Below are positions 44,076 to 54,489 of a stretch of 64,000 bases of DNA, piece by piece. This DNA comes from Simmondsia chinensis (lineage: Eukaryota; Streptophyta; Magnoliopsida; Caryophyllales; Simmondsiaceae): NCBI GenBank assembly GCA_018398585.1, contig JAGTTD010000025.1, positions 16,931,578-16,995,577 on the forward strand, read 5' to 3'. Both the position numbers and the translations under genes were made by a program. The first letter of the stretch is position 1. Each line of letters starts with the position of its first letter. The notes under the pieces are model-generated. The model did no database searches. It was not told where the DNA came from and saw nothing but the letters and a program-made list of their open reading frames with translations.

Positions 44076-47000
44076 ATGATGGAAGAAAACACTAACCAAA
44101 CTATTGCGTCGGTCGCTGTTTCAGGGGGAGTTCCTGATGTGAATTCCCGTTACTGCTTCCACCCCTCGAATCATCCACGGCTTGTATTTGTGCAAGACGT
44201 TTTAACCGGCCCCAACTTTTTGGCTCAGAGGCGATCAATTTTTAAAGCTTTAAGGCCAAAAGAAATATTGGGTTCCTTGATGGAACTATTAAGAAACCAG
44301 ACGAAGATTTGCTAGATTTGGAAAACTGGAGCGCGAGTGATTCCATGGTCTCATCATGGCTCACTAATTCAGTCTCCAAAGAAATTAACACTAGCATAGC
44401 GTATTTGGAAATATCGCGTGACATTTGGCTAGATTTAAATGAGTGATTTTCTCAAGGAAATGTTCCTCGTGTTTATGAAATTAAACGCAAAATTTCACAT
44501 TTAAAATAAGAAAACATGCCAATTTTTGACTACTTCACCAAATTGAAGGCTCTTTGGGATGAATTGTATACCCTAGTGGCCATACCTCCGTTTACGTGTG
44601 GTTCCGCTCAAGCATTTGCGGCCATACGTGATATGAAAAGGCTGCTTGATTTTCTAATGGGTTTAGACCCGTCCTTTTCCACGGTCCGATCACAATTGAT
44701 GAACACTAATCCACTTCCTTCTGTTTCTAGTGCTTATTCAACGCTTTGTTAGGAAGAAAAGCAACAAAGTTGTGTCGGGTAGCGTCGTTAATCCAGAAGC
44801 TACAACCCTTGTTGCTAAGGGGAATAGCTTTGATGTAGGGAGTGGTTCATCGGTTTCCAATGGACCACCACCCAAACACAATAACCATTTAAGTTATTCT
44901 TATTTTAAGAAATAGGGACACTCCAGAGACCATTGTTATGAATTGATCGGGTATCCCGTTGGGTGGAAGCAACATAATGATAGTGGTAGCAATAGGACTG
45001 TTGCGGCTGCTGCGCATCAGCCACAGCACCAGCAGTGCCGATGGCCGCTACTAATGCTGGCACCCGGAGGTCTGTCGGCTGGACAACAGGTCGGGAGTCC
45101 CCTTGTCGGTCTTTCCGCTTCCCAATATCAACAATTGTTGGCTCTTCTCAACCCGAAAAATAACGCTCCTTGAGCAAATCTGATAGGTCAGGGGTCGTTT
45201 GGAAATAATTTTGGGATTATTGACACGGGTGCTACAGATCATACGGTTTCGACGGAGTTTGTCTTGCATGATGTTCGAGTTAATACTAAAGTCAAACCAG
45301 TCAGGTTGCCAAACAGCACTTGTTTGTCTGTTTCACATATCGGGCGTGCATGGCTCATGAATGACATCGTCCTCAAAAATGTGTTACAGATTCAGGGGTT
45401 TCATTGCAATTTATTGTCAATAAGCAAATTAACTAGAGATATAAATTGTGCATAAACATTTTATCCAAAATTTTGTGTTGTACAGGACCTTCCATCCAAG
45501 TGGCTGATTGGAGCGGGTAAAGAACGAGATGGGCTATAAGTGTTGGAGAGCTCTACCGTTCCGAAGACTGCTCATGTTGGAAGCAATACTGATAAGGGTG
45601 TTTTGTGGCATGTTCGATTTGCTAAACTTTCTAGTTTTACCAGTTTGGATGTTGGTACTAATTTTGATATTATTTACAATTCATGTGATTGGGCTAACTG
45701 ACACGATTGCCCTTTCCTATTTCTGTTAGTAGAACTACTACTTGTTTTGAATTGCTATAATGTGACATTTGGGGTCCATACCGTATTTTATTGATAACAG
45801 GAGAACTTTTTTTCTCACTATTGTTGATGACTTTAGTAGGTGTACTTGATGCGAGACAAATATCAATCTTATAGAATTCTTATGGATTTTTTTATGAATT
45901 GGTACAAACTCAGTACAGTTTGCGTGTTAAACAAGTTAGAAGTGATAATAGTGCAGAGTTTCTTATTGGGTTGTTACTTGATTTCTACGTAGGAAAAGGC
46001 ATACAAGTACAAAATTCATGCAATGACACACCCTAACAAAATGGGGTTGTTGAAAGAAAGTACCGTCATCTTCTTGAAGTTGCTCGGGCAATTAGGTTTC
46101 AGGCCGGTCTTACTATCTAGTTTTGGGGAGAGTGTGTGTTAACAGCGGCGTATTTGATTAATCTTATGCCGACACCGCGACTGCAAAATAAGAGTCCTTA
46201 CGAAATTTTGCTTGGTAAGACTCCTTCATACCGGCATTTACGCATTTTCGAGTCTTTATGTTATGTTCATAATAAAGATAATAGTAGAAATAAATTTGGT
46301 AGCCAAGCCCATCATTGTGTTTTTGTTAGTTATCCTCATGGGAAGAAGAGACATAAAGTTTATGATTTAAATAGCAAGAAGTTTGTTATTTCTCGTGATG
46401 TGTTTTTTCATGAAAATGTATTTCCGTACCTTGAAGTGAAGAAGCAAAGTAATCAGACTTTTGATTTAATACGCTATGTTGAGTATGGGGGTGTTTTACA
46501 AGCTCGGAATGTGGAGTTTTTACAAGACGCAGCAGCACCGTCAAGCGACAGTGCTGCGAACACTGACCGAACAGTGTTCAGTCAAAACAGTGACCAAACA
46601 CTACAGGTAAATGTCGCGTCCGGGAGACTGAGTCGAGTTCGTTCTATGCTTGCAAAATATCAAGATAATGTGGTTGATGTTCCGTCCTCTATAACCCATC
46701 CTTGTGACACCCCTTCGTCAACTGACTCAGGTACGGTCTATCCTTTGTCAAATTATGTGTCTAATGCACGATTTACTAACTCTCATTTGGATTTGCTTCA
46801 AGCCATCACTTCTAGTGATGAACAACGAAATTTTGCTCTAGCTGTAGGGTCACAACATTGGAGAGAAGTGATGGAGAAAGAAATTTCGGCGTTGGAACAA
46901 AACAAAACATGGACTCTAGAAGAGTTGCCGCCACGAAAACATGCCATTGACTCAAAATGGGTATAAAAAATCAAGTACAAGTCGGATGTTGCTCTAGAAT

Positions 47001-48355
47001 GATACAAGGCAAGACTAGTTGCCTAAGGTTATACTTAAGTAGAAAGTATAGATTATCATGATACCTTTGCTCCCATTGCTAAGCTAGTGATAGTTCGTTG
47101 TGTTCTTGCAGTTGCAGCAGCTAGAAATTGGATAATACATCAGTTAGACGTAAATAATGCTTTTCTCAATGAAGAGTTAGATGAAGAGGTTTATATGAAA
47201 TGGCCTCCAGGTTTTGAAACAAAGCAGGTGGGTAAGGTCTGTCGTTTTCGTAAGCCACTTTATGGACTTAAACAAGTCTCTCGTAACTGGAATAAAAAAA
47301 TTCACGAATTTTCTTATTGGTAAGGGTTTTACGCAATCTGAGTCGGATTATTCGTTGTTCACCTTTAGAAAGGGAGCGTTGTTTACCGCATTTTAGTATA
47401 TGTTGATGATGCGGTTATTACCGGAAGTAACTTGAGTCAAATTGAGGAGGTAAAATCTAGATTAAATGTCAAGTTTGGCATTAAAAATCTAGGTCCCGTT
47501 AAATATTTTCTTGGAATAAAAGTGGCAAGGTCTAAGAGTGGTTTGGCCTTGAATCAATGAAAATATGCTCTTGATATTCTGAGTGAAACCGGTCTTCTAG
47601 GAGCTAAACCTGTTTCTACTCCAATTGTTCAGAACCATCACCTAAGTGATGAGATAGTGGATCCAGTTGAAGATCCAGGTCAATATAGACGGCTTGTAGG
47701 GAAGCTCCTTTATGTAACAATTACTCGTTCTGACATATGTTATGCGGTGCATATTCTCCGTCAATTCATGCATAATCTACGGGTACCGCATTTGGAAGCA
47801 GCTTTTTGTATCCTTCGGTATATAAAAGGGACACCGGGTTAGGGAATTTTTCTTCCGCATAACTTTGATTTTAACCTTCGTGCCTATTGTGATACTGACT
47901 AAATAGGTTGTCCTACTAGTAGATGTTCCACTACAAGGTTCGTCGTTTTTCTTGGAGGAGCTCTTATTTCTTGGCATTCTAAGAAATAGTCCGTCGTTTC
48001 TCGGTCCTCGGCGGAAGCAGAATATCGTGCCATGGCCACTATTACTAGCGAGCTGGTTTGGTTAAGACGTTTATTGGTTGATCTTGCGGTCAGTGTGAAG
48101 GAACCAGCTATTTTATTCTGTGATAACTAAGCTGCTATTCACATAGCAAACAACCTAGTTTTTCACGAACGCACAAAGTACATAGAGATTGATTGTCATT
48201 TCATTCGGGAGAAATTATTAGCAAAGGAAATATCGACTTCATTTGTGCGCTCTTCAGAACAATTGGCCGACATCTCTACTGAAGCGCTTGACTCATCATT
48301 ATTTTCTTCATTTCTTCACAAGTTGGGTATTGTAAATTTACATGCTCCAACTTGA
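44076..48355 (+). pseudogene. C2 gag-pol polyprotein relic
   Basis: Gag starts MMEENTNQTIAS with YCFHPSNHPRLVFVQDVLTG (Ale-type start). A split UBN2-like domain follows (LWDELYTLVA; LLDFLMGLDPSFS), then a zinc-knuckle relic GHSRDHCYELIGYPVGWK. Protease is IIDTGATDHTVS near 45220. The integrase core is heavily decayed (45750-46130) and its C-part (NLMPTPRLQNKSPYEILLGK) lies at 46136. RT includes SQHWREVMEKEISALEQNKTW, YVDDAVITGS near 47400 and GPVKYFLGIKVARS. RNase H has SRSSAEAEYRAMATITSELV near 48000. It ends ...NLHAPT stop at 48353-48355. More than a dozen stops and frameshifts. Confidence 0.88.
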
Positions 48356-48362
48356 GGGGGAG

Positions 48363-48426
48363 TGTTAAAAGTATAATCTTTTCATATTTTATTTTGTCAT
48401 TTTTGTACATTTAATTTCCATCTTTG
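48363..48426 (+). repeat. C2 3' LTR, left fragment
   Basis: TGTTAAAAG follows the purine tract. Its last 15 bases (48412-48426) are the target site duplicated at 53917-53931. Confidence 0.8.
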
Positions 48427-48643
48427 GAGAGGAATACCGACTACCATATTTGGAGAGCTGTGGACCGGGATTTGCCTTACTTGAAGCTGCAAGAAAAATC
48501 AACTTTACAGAGGTATCAACTCAAATTGCTGCTAGTTCTGCTTCAGGAAGCTGGGATAAGCCTATACTTGTGGCATGGGGGATGTCAGATAAATATCTTC
48601 CGCAGTCAATTATGGAGGAATTCCAAAAGGGTAACCCATCATT
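48427..48643 (+). pseudogene. Alpha/beta-hydrolase gene fragment in SINE-ended retrocopy, part 1
   Basis: Reads LPYLESCGPGFALLEAARKI, then NFTEVSTQIAASSASGSWDK and PILVAWGMSDKYLPQS, the late part of plant haloalkane dehalogenase/epoxide hydrolase-like proteins, including the SDKY region that holds the acidic catalytic residue in this fold. Small frame ambiguity at the very start. The reading continues after R3 at 53628. It begins directly at the TSD (48412-48426), so the copy is 5'-truncated. A host fragment, not functional. Confidence 0.75.
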
Positions 48644-49378
48644 TGTAGGAAATATTTTATAATATTCATCAAATAATACATTATTAATATGAAACATATA
48701 TTAACTTACATCAACCAAGAAACAGTACCAATACATCGATAGTTGTAAAATTAGAAAAATACAATATAGCATCATCAATGTTTCATGAGATCATGAATCG
48801 ACAACTTAATACAAATAACAATTATATATACGGGAAATGAACTAAACAGAGAAAGGGCTTTAGAAAACATATCTTGATTGGGTTGAGGCACGTGAGAACG
48901 CTCTCCTTAGAAAGGAAACGCCCCTCCTACACGAGTATTGCTATTAAGCTTAAACGCCCTCCTTTCCCAGGATTCAACAACCCGTCAGACCTCTATCAGT
49001 GCAGCAATGAAAGATCCCCGGACTACAACTACCAAGCTCACTATTTTTTACAAGAGTGTGAGAGATTGAAAGATTAAAGAACATTTTCATATTGTTGTAT
49101 ATCCTTTTCTCATCAAACTCATGCTTATATATTTACAAAAATATAAAATCAATTCTCCCTTATATTTAATGATAGACCAAAGCACATTACTGAGCATGTT
49201 AATGGTGTCCTTTCCAATGTTAAAAACGGTAATGCATATCTAGTCAAATAATTGAATGCCTTGAATAACCTTTTAATAGCACCATTAAATTGTAAGATTA
49301 AATATTTAAGAAAACAAATAATAAAAATAAAGATAAATAATTTTTTTAAATCAATAACATATGTAATTTTTTCCAACA
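48644..49378 (-). repeat. R3 3' LTR (left copy)
   Basis: Starts TGTAGG, ends CCAACA. The open frame 48874-49077 is LTR sequence and recurs at 53119-53322. Confidence 0.85.
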
Positions 49379-49990
49379 ATCCCCCACATGATTTGAAAAT
49401 TATAAAACTTAGTGAGCGCTGTACTCCGTTAATACATGCAGGTACCTTTCGGGTTTGAACCAACACTTAGTGTAAACGAGCTTCAACCTGAAGAAACTGT
49501 AGTAGCATAAGAGCTTTGAACTAGGTCCTTTGTAGCCAGGTCTAGACTCATCACACACACAGAATACTGGTAGTTGTAAAGTTCTATCGGTAGGGCGCGT
49601 TACGGTCATGCGCACGAAATCCTGGCTTATGAGTGTCATTAGGGAATGCCCATTTCCCACAGTGGCGACCCCACCACCACACTCACGTAGGTGAACCCTC
49701 CAAGGGTGATCTGTGATCAACACCCCGCTAATAATATGCCTTCAGGTTCATTTAGAGTTTAAAAACTCTGCCTCAAACATCGCAGTAAAGAGCACCTCAC
49801 CTTAGGAATAGGACCCGGGAATACCCCGCTATAAATAAAAATAATTTGTGCTCTTTCAACCACCCATCAGTTTCGTTTTTACCCATTGAACCTCATTCAT
49901 GGGATCGCCATACCTCTGAGGACGGGTTTCCACTGTGGTGATTAATTTTATGGGCTTCAGTCCCACTCCCCTCGATGATAAACAACTCAT
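49379..49990 (-). other. R3 purine tract and non-coding 3' module
   Basis: Same position and shared blocks (tcatgcgca, cacactcacgtaggtg, gggcttcagtcccactcccc) as in R1 and R2. Confidence 0.55.
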
Positions 49991-50187
49991 AGGCACGTCT
50001 GCCCTTTTGTAAGCGAATTCGCAATGTACTTTCTCACATCAACTTGCATCATAACTTGTTTCCTTTGTAATAGAACGCTATTTGTATGTAGGCAATCTTT
50101 TCTTTCAACTCTATAGTAGAGCGAGCTGGTCATCCATCTATTCAGTGGAGTTCCATAGCATAGCACACTATCAGTGAATATTATCAT
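49987..50187 (-). pseudogene. R3 remnant of copia pol C-terminus
   Basis: The minus strand gives VRKYIANSLTKGQTCL, resembling the NIADPLTKG motif near copia RNase H ends, followed by IIRGVGLKP across the stop. The upstream part is unrecognisable. Confidence 0.45.
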
Positions 50188-50568
50188 CTTTATTCACCTG
50201 GAACAAACATCAATTAGAATGCTATGCTTTTCATAACACAATAAAGCCACTTTAGTATAAGACATGTATAAAGCCTTTCAAATGTTCAAACAATCTAAGG
50301 CGATGCATTTAACATAACCTTATAAGTATTGCTCAGAATTGGCCACATCATTTTGCACCAATACAAGATTGGGTACGTTAAATCGATCATCAATTTGTCA
50401 AGCAATATCAACATAAAACCATAAATTTATGGTTTGTATACAAGGTAAAGAACTGGCCAACATTATGTACGACCAAATCCAAACTTGAACCAAACTATAT
50501 TTTATTTTTTTTGACATAACAATTGGTTCTTCATTTGATATCCTTAGAAAACATAATGCATATTCCCT

Positions 50569-50614
<46 letters not shown>

Positions 50615-52888
50615 TTCAGTTTTAGAGTACCCCCATATTTTTATAGTCATGCCAAGAATCACAAACATCAAAATTTTTTTGGACTATACTCACAAATATG
50701 ATATACATGTTGCTCAACATGTTATGTTTTTATGAACCATACACTTTTTCTTTACATTGCACAACACATGCAATTATATACCATAGGTGAAAACCGCCAG
50801 CACATATTTTCTGAACAAACACCTCAAAATGGCTAATATGGATTTTACAGCATGATTATTTATAAAATAACCAATTTATATTTTTCCTTTTAAATTTCTT
50901 CAATTGTAAAACAATAGGAGTGAGACACATTTGTCTCTAAGTGTTTTCATTAACAAAGAATTTCACATATGCATTCAACATCCCATCAACTTGCCAACTA
51001 ATAGAAAGAGGTTGAGCTTCAGTTTTTTTTTTTTTTTTTTTTTAGCCGTACGCTTACAAGCATGAATTGGGATATGCATAACCATCAATATAGGCCATAT
51101 CAACAAAAATTATTAACAGCTTACGAATATCCAAAGAGACAAGTAATATCAACATTACCTCACTACAGTAATAAAGTCTATGCACATTGTAATATAATTA
51201 CAACTATTTATATGTATAAAAACCACTTAAACATTTTCTCTCATAGAGAATGAAATCACAATTTTTTTTTATATATAACTTTTTATAAACTCATATTTAA
51301 ATATTAAACAACATGCCTCTTCGGCCAACTCCTGAAGTAATCAAATTCTTTACAAAATTTCTCCTTATGTTTTCGAACTACGTACTTGGTTATAATTTTT
51401 CGTGTATCCAGTAATACCAAGATTATATGTGATTGACATTTTTTACTTCCTCTTGCCTTTGCTCAATCTGTTTGTCCAAAAACCACAACCCTCATATTTG
51501 GCTAGCTCAAGCCAAACTCGCATCAATTTGAGGCAACCATGTGAAAATATACAGAAATGTGGCCAATTGATGCACATGTGAGCATTTGCGAAATAAATTA
51601 CATAGATCTTTAAAATACAATTATACTTCTTTTGGTATTTGAGAGCACATATACATGCATATGCGTACATATAATCATTCTATAAAATTTTCCAAATAAG
51701 CCACACTAAAACAATTTTCAATTGAGTATAAATCACATTGCAAGCTCAAGATCCATATTTATCATTTAGCTAAATATGAAAACCTCATTAAACAAGCCTT
51801 TTCAACCTTAAAAATCTTTGTATATATATATTTTTTTCAAAGTCTATTATATATAAAGATTTTTTTTTATAGGTATTAATTGATCATACCAGTATGCCTT
51901 CAACGTTTGCATATGCAACTTCCATTTTCACTAATTTGTTCAATGACATTCTATTATAAAATTTAAATCTTCATTTTTGAGCAAATAGTTTTATTATCAA
52001 ATCCTTGTAGAAATATTTTATGCATATAGATCAAGATCTCAACACATTTTTTTTTTTTTTTTAAATCACTTACTACTTTATTTTATAAACAAGACAAAGT
52101 GTAACAGACTCATCTTCTGCTTCTCACTAAGAGCAATAACGTAACCGGAATTTTTCTAGCCCATAATTTTGTATGACCGCAATAAACAGCCCTTTAGAGA
52201 TTGTATCACATTCCGAGATTAATTTAACATTTTTTATAAAATCATATCACCCTATCTTTTAACGAAATTTGGATCTATGTGCCATGATTTTCCTATCAAT
52301 TGAAATCATTTTTTTCCTACAATATTCTTGGGCAACTATGCATCAATCTCAATATAATACAAGAATAATAAATCACATAATCAGTATTGATACAAAATAA
52401 AAGACAAGGCCCATACTTTCACATATAATACTCATGAATTATAAATACATATGTTAAGAAGTAAATCACACAACAACAAATTAATGAAATAAGTAGAATT
52501 CTATTAGTGATGATTCCACTAAAATTTATTAATCATTTGTTTTTTAAATCTTATTGTAAAGAAATAGTTGTCATTTTCTTCTTTCCATGCTTCTAAGATC
52601 TTAAGGGACAATATCATATCGTTATAAAATAGTGGCAACAAATCTATTAAATCAAATATGTTGCGAAATATGTATTTCTCTCTCTCTCTCTCTCTCTCTT
52701 CTGATCTTAGACCAAAGCAGTAGAATTACCATTTTAATAAACATGACTAATTAGCAAACAAGATACAACAAGGAAGATTGTTAAGTCCAAACCATTATCT
52801 AATGTTTTCCATATCATGAAAGCCACAATAATAGACAATATGAAAACTTCAAATATTTCTAATAGTTAGGCATTTTCCTTTCTAAGAC
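50188..52888 (-). other. R3 internal non-coding filler
   Basis: AT-rich. Contains a C39 homopolymer (50570-50608), poly-T runs near 51022 and 52048, and a (TC)n tract at 52675-52699. No gene recognised on either strand. Confidence 0.6.
50570..50608. repeat. Poly(C) tract, 39 bases
   Basis: Uninterrupted C run in AT-rich DNA, followed by tcttttttc. Confidence 0.95.
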
Positions 52889-53622
52889 TATTGAAAATAT
52901 TTTATAATATTCATCAAATAATACATTATTAATATGAAACATTTATTAACTTCCATCAACCAAGAAACAGTACCAATACATCGATAGTTGTAAAACTAGA
53001 AAAATACAATATAGCATCATCAATGTTTCATGAGATCATGAATCGACAACTTAACACAAATAACAATTATATATACGGAAAATGAACTAAAGAGAGAAAG
53101 GGTTTTAGAAAACATATTTTGATTGGGTTGAGGCACGTGAGAACGCTCTCCTTAGAAAGGAAACACCGTTCCTGCACGAGTATTGCTATTAAGCTTAAAC
53201 ACGTTCCTTTCTCAGGATTCAACAACCCGTCGGACCTCTATCAGTGCAGCAATGAAAGATCCCCGAACTACAACTACCAAACTTACTATTTTTTACAAGA
53301 GTGTGAGACATTGAAAGATTAAAGAACATTTTCATATTGTTGTATATCCTTTTCTCATCAAACTCATGCTTATATATATACAAAAATGTAAAATCAATTC
53401 TCCCTTATATTTAATGATAGACCAAAGCACATTACTGAGCATGTTAATGGTGTCCTTTCCAACGTTAAAAACAGTAATGAATTTCTAGTCAAATAATTGA
53501 ATGCCTTGAATTACTTTTGATAGCACCATTAAATTATAAGATTAAATATTTAAAAAAAATAATAACAAAAATAAAGATAAATAATTTTTTTAAATCAATA
53601 ACATATGTAATTTTTTCCAACG
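52889..53622 (-). repeat. R3 5' LTR (right copy)
   Basis: Matches 48644-49378. Terminal CCAACA reads CCAACG here, and the opposite end TG reads TA. Confidence 0.85.
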
Positions 53623-53627
53623 TCATT

Positions 53628-53675
53628 AGTCAAGCTCAAACTCGATGACGCGTTGAGAGCATTCTTTTGAAGATG
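53628..53675 (+). pseudogene. Alpha/beta-hydrolase fragment, part 2 (C-terminus)
   Basis: Joined to part 1 over the R3 TSD it continues NPSLVKLKLDDALRAFF and a stop at about 53669. Family members have some 15-20 more residues (a GHMPQEDWP-like stretch containing the catalytic His) between KLKL and DALR, so these are missing: an exon skip or deletion in the source. Confidence 0.65.
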
Positions 53676-53767
53676 ATTAACAAATGATTTATGGTGCATT
53701 TGGAGCATGACAATAGAGAGAATTTGTGATCAATACAGAGATACTAGTTGCCATAATGCGCTGAAGA

Positions 53768-53916
53768 CACGCCTCTCAGAATGGGGTTCCTCGAAAACAA
53801 CATCTCTACAGGTTAACATCCTGAAGGGGGAAGGCTGTATATAGCAATCCCCAGACCTTGCTTTTGCAAGAGCTCTTGAGGCACTGTGATAGTTGTTGTT
53901 ATTATTGTTGTTGTTG
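53768..53916 (+). mobile_element. TS/Au-like SINE at the end of the hydrolase chimera
   Basis: Leader agacacgcctctcagaatgg is homologous to that of the SINE at 3647-3789. It is followed by ggttcctcgaaaacaacatc and the standard body, ending (TTG)n at the 15-bp TSD TAATTTCCATCTTTG (48412-48426 and 53917-53931). That TSD encloses the hydrolase fragment plus the SINE. Confidence 0.85.
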
Positions 53917-53931
53917 TAATTTCCATCTTTG

Positions 53932-54183
53932 AGCAAGATATACATGTAAATGCTTAATTTACTTGCCTTGTAACTGTGTATGATTAGGGGGTTTTGATTT
54001 TGCTTTTATGCCATGTAATTATTAGCTAAGTATTCTTTCCTTGTAAGTGTTAGGTTAGTCTTTTACAATTTCCCTTATACTTGTATAAATTATGAGTATG
54101 ATTAGAGAATAATATCAATCCAATTCTCATATTATTTTTAAGTGTTCTTCCATTTATTTGTTTTATCGTTGTTGATTTTTATA
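53932..54183 (+). repeat. C2 3' LTR, right fragment
   Basis: Continuation after the duplicated target site; matches 43724-43969. Ends ttgatttttata. Confidence 0.8.
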
Positions 54184-54489
54184 GTTAATACAGAAAGTAT
54201 GAATAATCATTTTGTACCCATATTAAGGTGAACAAGGGGTGGGTAATGGATACCCATTAGATACCCACAGGTAATGGATACCCATATGGGTATAGGTTTG
54301 TACTTGGCGAGATAGATATAAGTATTCATTTCATACCCGTACCAAATAATGAGACAAATACAAATATAAATTTAACCGACAAATATAGATATAAAGAAGA
54401 AAACCGCTATACCCGCCCTGCCCCGTTGCCATCCCTAACTCCACTCCGCTCATATTAACATTCCCTTAATTTCAAACTTTCAAATTCAA
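54184..54489 (+). promoter_or_regulatory. 5' flank of the TDP2 gene
   Basis: Between C2 and the gene. It is largely an old gggta-word repeat (54235-54430), then a CT-rich stretch leading to the first ATG. I do not see a convincing TATA box at a fixed distance. The native promoter may have been pushed away or altered by C2. Confidence 0.35.

Larger units (their letters stand above)
48644..53622 (-). mobile_element. R3: non-autonomous copia-type LTR retrotransposon
   Basis: LTRs 48644-49378 and 52889-53622 (about 735 bp, 95% alike). TSD TCATT perfect (48639-48643, 53623-53627). The minus-strand purine tract (catgtgggggat) lies next to the left LTR. The interior holds the shared non-coding 3' module (49379-49990), a pol C-terminus remnant (49987-50187) and about 2.7 kb with no coding sequence. 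The expected primer site next to the right LTR is not recognisable. Confidence 0.85.
43724..54183 (+). mobile_element. C2: old Ty1/copia (Ale/Retrofit-like), with later insertions
   Basis: The 5' LTR remnant is 43724-43969, primer site variant TGACATCAGAGC at 43970-43981, gag-pol relic 44076-48355, purine tract TTGAGGGGGAG before 48363. The 3' LTR is 48363-48426 continuing at 53932-54183. The 5' LTR matches 53936-54183 closely (for example tagtgttcttccatttgttt). The 3' LTR is split by the hydrolase-SINE insert, which itself contains R3. The 5' LTR lacks its first part. Confidence 0.85.

Noticed and set aside
48874..53322. A 67-residue protein encoded twice (48874-49077 and 53119-53322)
   Set aside because: Both copies lie in the two LTRs of R3 on the strand opposite to the element, so the duplication is the LTR repeat and not a conserved gene pair.
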